A stretch of 64,000 bases of DNA from Paraburkholderia aromaticivorans. Its GTDB lineage: Bacteria; Pseudomonadota; Gammaproteobacteria; Burkholderiales; Burkholderiaceae. This document shows, piece by piece, positions 61,358 to 64,000 of this stretch; within the stretch, counting starts at the first letter, position 1, and every line of letters begins with the position of its first letter. The stretch spans positions 1,860,001 through 1,924,000 of the forward strand of contig NZ_CP051515.1 of NCBI RefSeq assembly GCF_012689525.1, given 5' to 3'. Position numbers and translations under genes: made by a program. Under the pieces are notes generated by a model, which searched no databases, was not told the DNA's origin, and saw only the letters and a list, made by a program, of their open reading frames with translations.

Positions 61358-62650
61358 TCATGCCTGGGCGGGCGCGCTTTGCGCGCTATTGAGCCTTGCG
61401 GCGACCTGCTCACGGCCTCCTGCCTTCATCCATCCATCGGCTGCCTTCGCGTACTGGATGACTTCGCTAATATCCGAATCGAATCCGAAAATGCTGTATG
61501 GCAGACCGAGCGCATCGCAGGTATCGCGCATCGCACCCATGCCGCGCACGAGATTTGGTCCGCCACGGCCGATCACAACGTAGAGCGGCGTCGGCCCGTT
61601 CTTGCTGAAGTGCTCGCGCAAGGCGTCGGCCATGGCGCGCAACGTCTCGAAGATATCGGTGTTGTTCGACTTCCCACCGATGATGAACAGTACGTTGGTC
61701 TGCTTCAGCCAGTGCTTGAAGCAGATGCGAGCCACTTCCTTCATCTTTTCGTAGGGCGGATTTCCACCAAAGTCCGAGGAGATGATCGCGTCGTCGCCGA
61801 GCATCTCCGACACGAGCGAGTTCGCCCCGCCGCCAAAAGTCGGCGCGAGGATGGTGCCGCTTTCGTTGATCACGTAGACGTCGCTTTGGCCCTGGTAGGT
61901 CCGCAACTGATTGATCTCCGATTCGAAATCGGAATAGTCGACCGAGAACACATGGGCGGGTATGTCGAGGCGCTGCCAGCGAAGGTCGTCGCGGTCAAAG
62001 CCGCATTTGAAGTCGCAGGCGACGGGCGTCAGTCTGCCGTCGCGACCCGGCTGCATGCGAATCGGGTTCAGTTCGAGCGTAGTCATGCCAAAGTTGTGAT
62101 ACAGCTCCCACAGCTTCGGCAGGTGTTGAACCAACGGCGAAATAATCTCTTTAGGCGCATTCAGGCGTGACAGCGCGTTGGCGACGACGAACGCCTTCAG
62201 GCCGGTGAGTGGATCGAATGGCACATGCGCGATCATGCTGGGGTCAAGCTCCTCGATGTCGACGCCGCCGTGATGCGTGATCGTCATGGTCGGCGCCCTG
62301 AAACGCGTCGAATCGGTGATCGAGAAATACACTTCGTGCTGAGCCGGTACTGCGCCCTCGAAGGTCACGCCATTGGCCTTGGCAGTCTGATTGCCATGCC
62401 GGTGTTCGGCGAAGTACAGGCGCTCCTTCTCCTTCAATGCGGTTTTCAGGTCGCTCGCGCGCCCGATCAGTCCTGCCTTGCCCTTTTTGCCTATCCCGCC
62501 CTTGAACATCGGCTTCACAAACACTGAACCATAACGATCGATCAGGGCCTTGATCTGCTCTTCACTCGCGTCAGGGCCGAGCACTTCGGCAGTCGGAAAG
62601 CCGCCGAACTTCAGCAGTTTTGAGCCGTACAACATTCCGGTGACTTGCAT
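61358..62650 (-). CDS. ATP-citrate-lyase-type small subunit (ATP-grasp, citrate-binding)
   Basis: A 430-residue protein with an ATP-grasp fold (about 1-240: VFVKPMFKGGIGKKGKAG, NFGMTTLELNPIRM) and a C-terminal citrate-binding-type ligase domain (about 250-410: INESGTILAPTFGGGANSLVSEMLG, DFGGNPPYEKMKEV, VVIGRGGPNLVRGM). This is the arrangement of the ATP-citrate lyase beta-type subunit. ATG 62650 follows AGGAGACG. It is transcribed before the large subunit gene with 42 bases between. Confidence 0.87.
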   Translation of the reverse strand: MQVTGMLYGSKLLKFGGFPTAEVLGPDASEEQIKALIDRYGSVFVKPMFKGGIGKKGKAGLIGRASDLKTALKEKERLYFAEHRHGNQTAKANGVTFEGAVPAQHEVYFSITDSTRFRAPTMTITHHGGVDIEELDPSMIAHVPFDPLTGLKAFVVANALSRLNAPKEIISPLVQHLPKLWELYHNFGMTTLELNPIRMQPGRDGRLTPVACDFKCGFDRDDLRWQRLDIPAHVFSVDYSDFESEINQLRTYQGQSDVYVINESGTILAPTFGGGANSLVSEMLGDDAIISSDFGGNPPYEKMKEVARICFKHWLKQTNVLFIIGGKSNNTDIFETLRAMADALREHFSKNGPTPLYVVIGRGGPNLVRGMGAMRDTCDALGLPYSIFGFDSDISEVIQYAKAADGWMKAGGREQVAARLNSAQSAPAQA

Positions 62651-63340
62651 AACGTCTCCTTTCGGGTTGCTTCCTGAATGAAACTGAGAGTTGGCGTCGT
62701 CGGGGACATGCATTTACGAGCCGAACGACGGCCGAACGACGGACGCATCTTTCCCGCCGGCCGCATAAAGCGGTCGGTGCTGAAGCCGGCTGGGAAACGG
62801 TAACTTGCGGTGTGCTAGCGCCGCGCGTTTGCGCAAGGGGGGATAAATAGAATCATGGGTGTCGTCTCCGTAATCGCGCCGCTGAACGGACGCCTTGATG
62901 GCGTTAAACGCCTGTGCACCAAGGAATGCAAGGCCCGTGCCAATGATCGACGCTCGACAAGATCACGTATGTCTTTGATTTATTTGACTTTAATTCCATT
63001 GAAAGCGCGGGGGTCGGCAGGGGAAGTCTCGAACGTCAGAATTCGCTGGCTGCGCAGGCTTAAACTTCATCCACGGGAGAAAGCCAGCGGACATGAATTG
63101 GCCTCGGTTCGGCGCGGGGATCTGGCGAACGTGGTGCGCAACCAGGCGAACTCGCACAGCATCCGCGTCCTGCCGCACCCGAACTACAATCATTGATAGG
63201 GTCCCTATTGAGTTCTGGTGGTGTGCCGGCTTTTTCGGCGCGCGCATTGACAGAACGCTCTGCCTCGCTCCTAGCGGATCAGCGGTTTAACAGGCCCGAT
63301 CGCAGCAAGCCATGAGCGGCGTCCCGGCACAGGAGGATCG
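62651..63340. other. Divergent intergenic region upstream of the citrate-lyase and UPF0182 genes
   Basis: About 690 bases without a supportable gene; the short frames here have no recognisable product. It must contain the promoters of both neighbours, but I could not point to a clear -35/-10 pair or a -24/-12 sigma-54 element. Confidence 0.5.
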
Positions 63341-64000
63341 ATGCGTTCGCAGGCAAGCTCCCGCGTGCGCTTCAAACGCACCGCAGTCACGGTTGCGATC
63401 ATTGTTGTCGGCCTGATCGTCGTCGGGCGGATCACGGGCATCGTGGTCGACTGGCTGTGGTTTTCTTCAATCGGCTATGCCCAGGTTTTCTGGACGGTCA
63501 TCTCCGCCCGGACACTTCTGTTTGCCGCGGTGTTCGCCGCCTCGGCGGGCGCAATAGGCGCATCAGGGTTCCTCGCGCATTATTACGCGCGGCGTCCCGG
63601 TAGCTGGCGAGTGGAACCCCGTCATCCGCCAGCTACGCCGGAGATCATCAGCGGACTGGCGGACCAGTTCGCGCCGTACATTCCCTGGCGCGCCAGCATT
63701 GCCGGCATCGCCATTATCCTGGGACTGGTCATCGCCGCCGGCGAAATCGCCAACTGGGACCTGGTGCTGCGCTTCCTCTATCAGGTGCCCTTTGGCGAGC
63801 GCGATCCTGTCTTCGGCAAGGACTTCGGCTTCTATCTATTCTCGCTGCCCGCCTACATCGCGTTCAAAAACTGGCTGCTGCAGTTGCTGTTTTGCAGTTT
63901 GATCGTTGCCGGCGTGGTCTACGGAATACGCGGCGACATCACCTTCGAGCGGCCGGCACGCCAACTCTCGGCTGCTGCCGCCGCTCATGGTTCTGTGCTG
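63341..64000 (+). CDS. UPF0182 family membrane protein (3' end beyond the window)
   Basis: The first 220 residues of a UPF0182 (COG1615) protein, whose members are about 900 residues with several N-terminal helices. Visible helices are at about 14-36, 52-80, 113-135 and 170-192. The family block WDLVLRFLYQVPFGERDPVFGKDFGFYLFSLP lies at about 140-171. ATG 63341 has AGGAGG four bases upstream. The function is unknown. The reading frame runs off the right edge with no stop. Confidence 0.92.
   Translation, partial: MRSQASSRVRFKRTAVTVAIIVVGLIVVGRITGIVVDWLWFSSIGYAQVFWTVISARTLLFAAVFAASAGAIGASGFLAHYYARRPGSWRVEPRHPPATPEIISGLADQFAPYIPWRASIAGIAIILGLVIAAGEIANWDLVLRFLYQVPFGERDPVFGKDFGFYLFSLPAYIAFKNWLLQLLFCSLIVAGVVYGIRGDITFERPARQLSAAAAAHGSVL

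Noticed and set aside
62651..63340. A -24/-12 sigma-54 promoter upstream of the citrate-lyase genes
   Set aside because: I looked for TGG and GC elements with a ten-base gap on the minus strand and found no convincing pair, although a DctD-like activator is encoded nearby.
1..64000. tRNA or rRNA genes and insertion sequences
   Set aside because: I saw no cloverleaf-like segment, rRNA segment, transposase or flanking inverted repeats by eye; a dedicated tRNA scan was not possible.

Overview
The window looks like a chromosomal segment of a betaproteobacterium of the Burkholderiaceae, most likely Paraburkholderia or a close relative. The grounds are high GC, strong GC-biased third positions, and gene families typical of soil Burkholderiaceae (MobA-type hydroxylase, BKACE enzyme, ACS-type MFS carrier, UPF0182). 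This assignment is inference; there is no rRNA or other marker gene in the window.

Region 1 (1-22.2 kb) is the most unusual part. On the minus strand, running off the left edge, is the structural operon of a contractile injection system of the extracellular (eCIS) type. In transcription order it holds a DUF4255 protein, two tail sheaths (one with a long coiled-coil insert), a gp19-type tube protein, a small CPGC-containing tail protein, a DUF6760 protein, a second tube protein and a disordered protein of at least 899 residues. Facing it on the plus strand is a ten-gene operon that reads like a trans-envelope Ser/Thr phosphorylation circuit: VWA-TM-FHA protein, PP2C phosphatase, a 47-codon ORF, zinc-ribbon/FHA protein, membrane Ser/Thr kinase, two coiled-coil lipoproteins, an exported S41 protease, a second membrane kinase with an ectodomain, and a PAAR-like DUF4280 spike-tip protein. 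Two more minus-strand genes complete it: an 881-residue two-PASTA protein with QQQREM repeats, and another signal-TM-FHA protein. Four CTTGACA-type promoter candidates lie in front of the four transcription units. The arrangement resembles the PpkA/PppA/Fha threonine phosphorylation pathway of type VI secretion, but is attached to an eCIS.

Region 2 (22.5-28.5 kb) is an amino-acid catabolic cluster: LivK-type binding protein, GlxA-type AraC regulator, D-amino-acid dehydrogenase-like flavoprotein, asparaginase and an ornithine cyclodeaminase-family protein.

Region 3 (28.5-39.8 kb) holds a MarR regulator next to a MobA-type 3-hydroxybenzoate 4-monooxygenase, an SDR and a hotdog thioesterase. 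It continues with a Crp/Fnr regulator, an MFS carrier, a BKACE beta-keto-acid cleavage enzyme and an L-carnitine-dehydrogenase-like enzyme, and ends with a flavin oxidoreductase divergent from a SARP/alpha-beta-hydrolase fusion.

Region 4 (40.1-41.1 kb) is gene debris: an internally deleted CobW-type GTPase and a short chimera of a nitrile-hydratase beta N-terminus with an AraC C-terminus.

Region 5 (41.1-49.6 kb) is one long minus-strand operon: LacI regulator, ABC importer (binding protein, two permeases, a small membrane protein, two ATPases) and DhaL/DhaK, suited to uptake of a polyol or ketose and phosphorylation of a short ketose.

Region 6 (49.9-53.8 kb) holds single stress/housekeeping genes (triple BON, YbaK-like deacylase, AIM24-like) and a DUF2235 hydrolase.

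Region 7 (53.8-62.7 kb) is a citrate module: DctB/DctD-like two-component system, a 2-hydroxycarboxylate transporter and both subunits of an ATP-citrate-lyase-type enzyme. The window ends inside a UPF0182 membrane protein.
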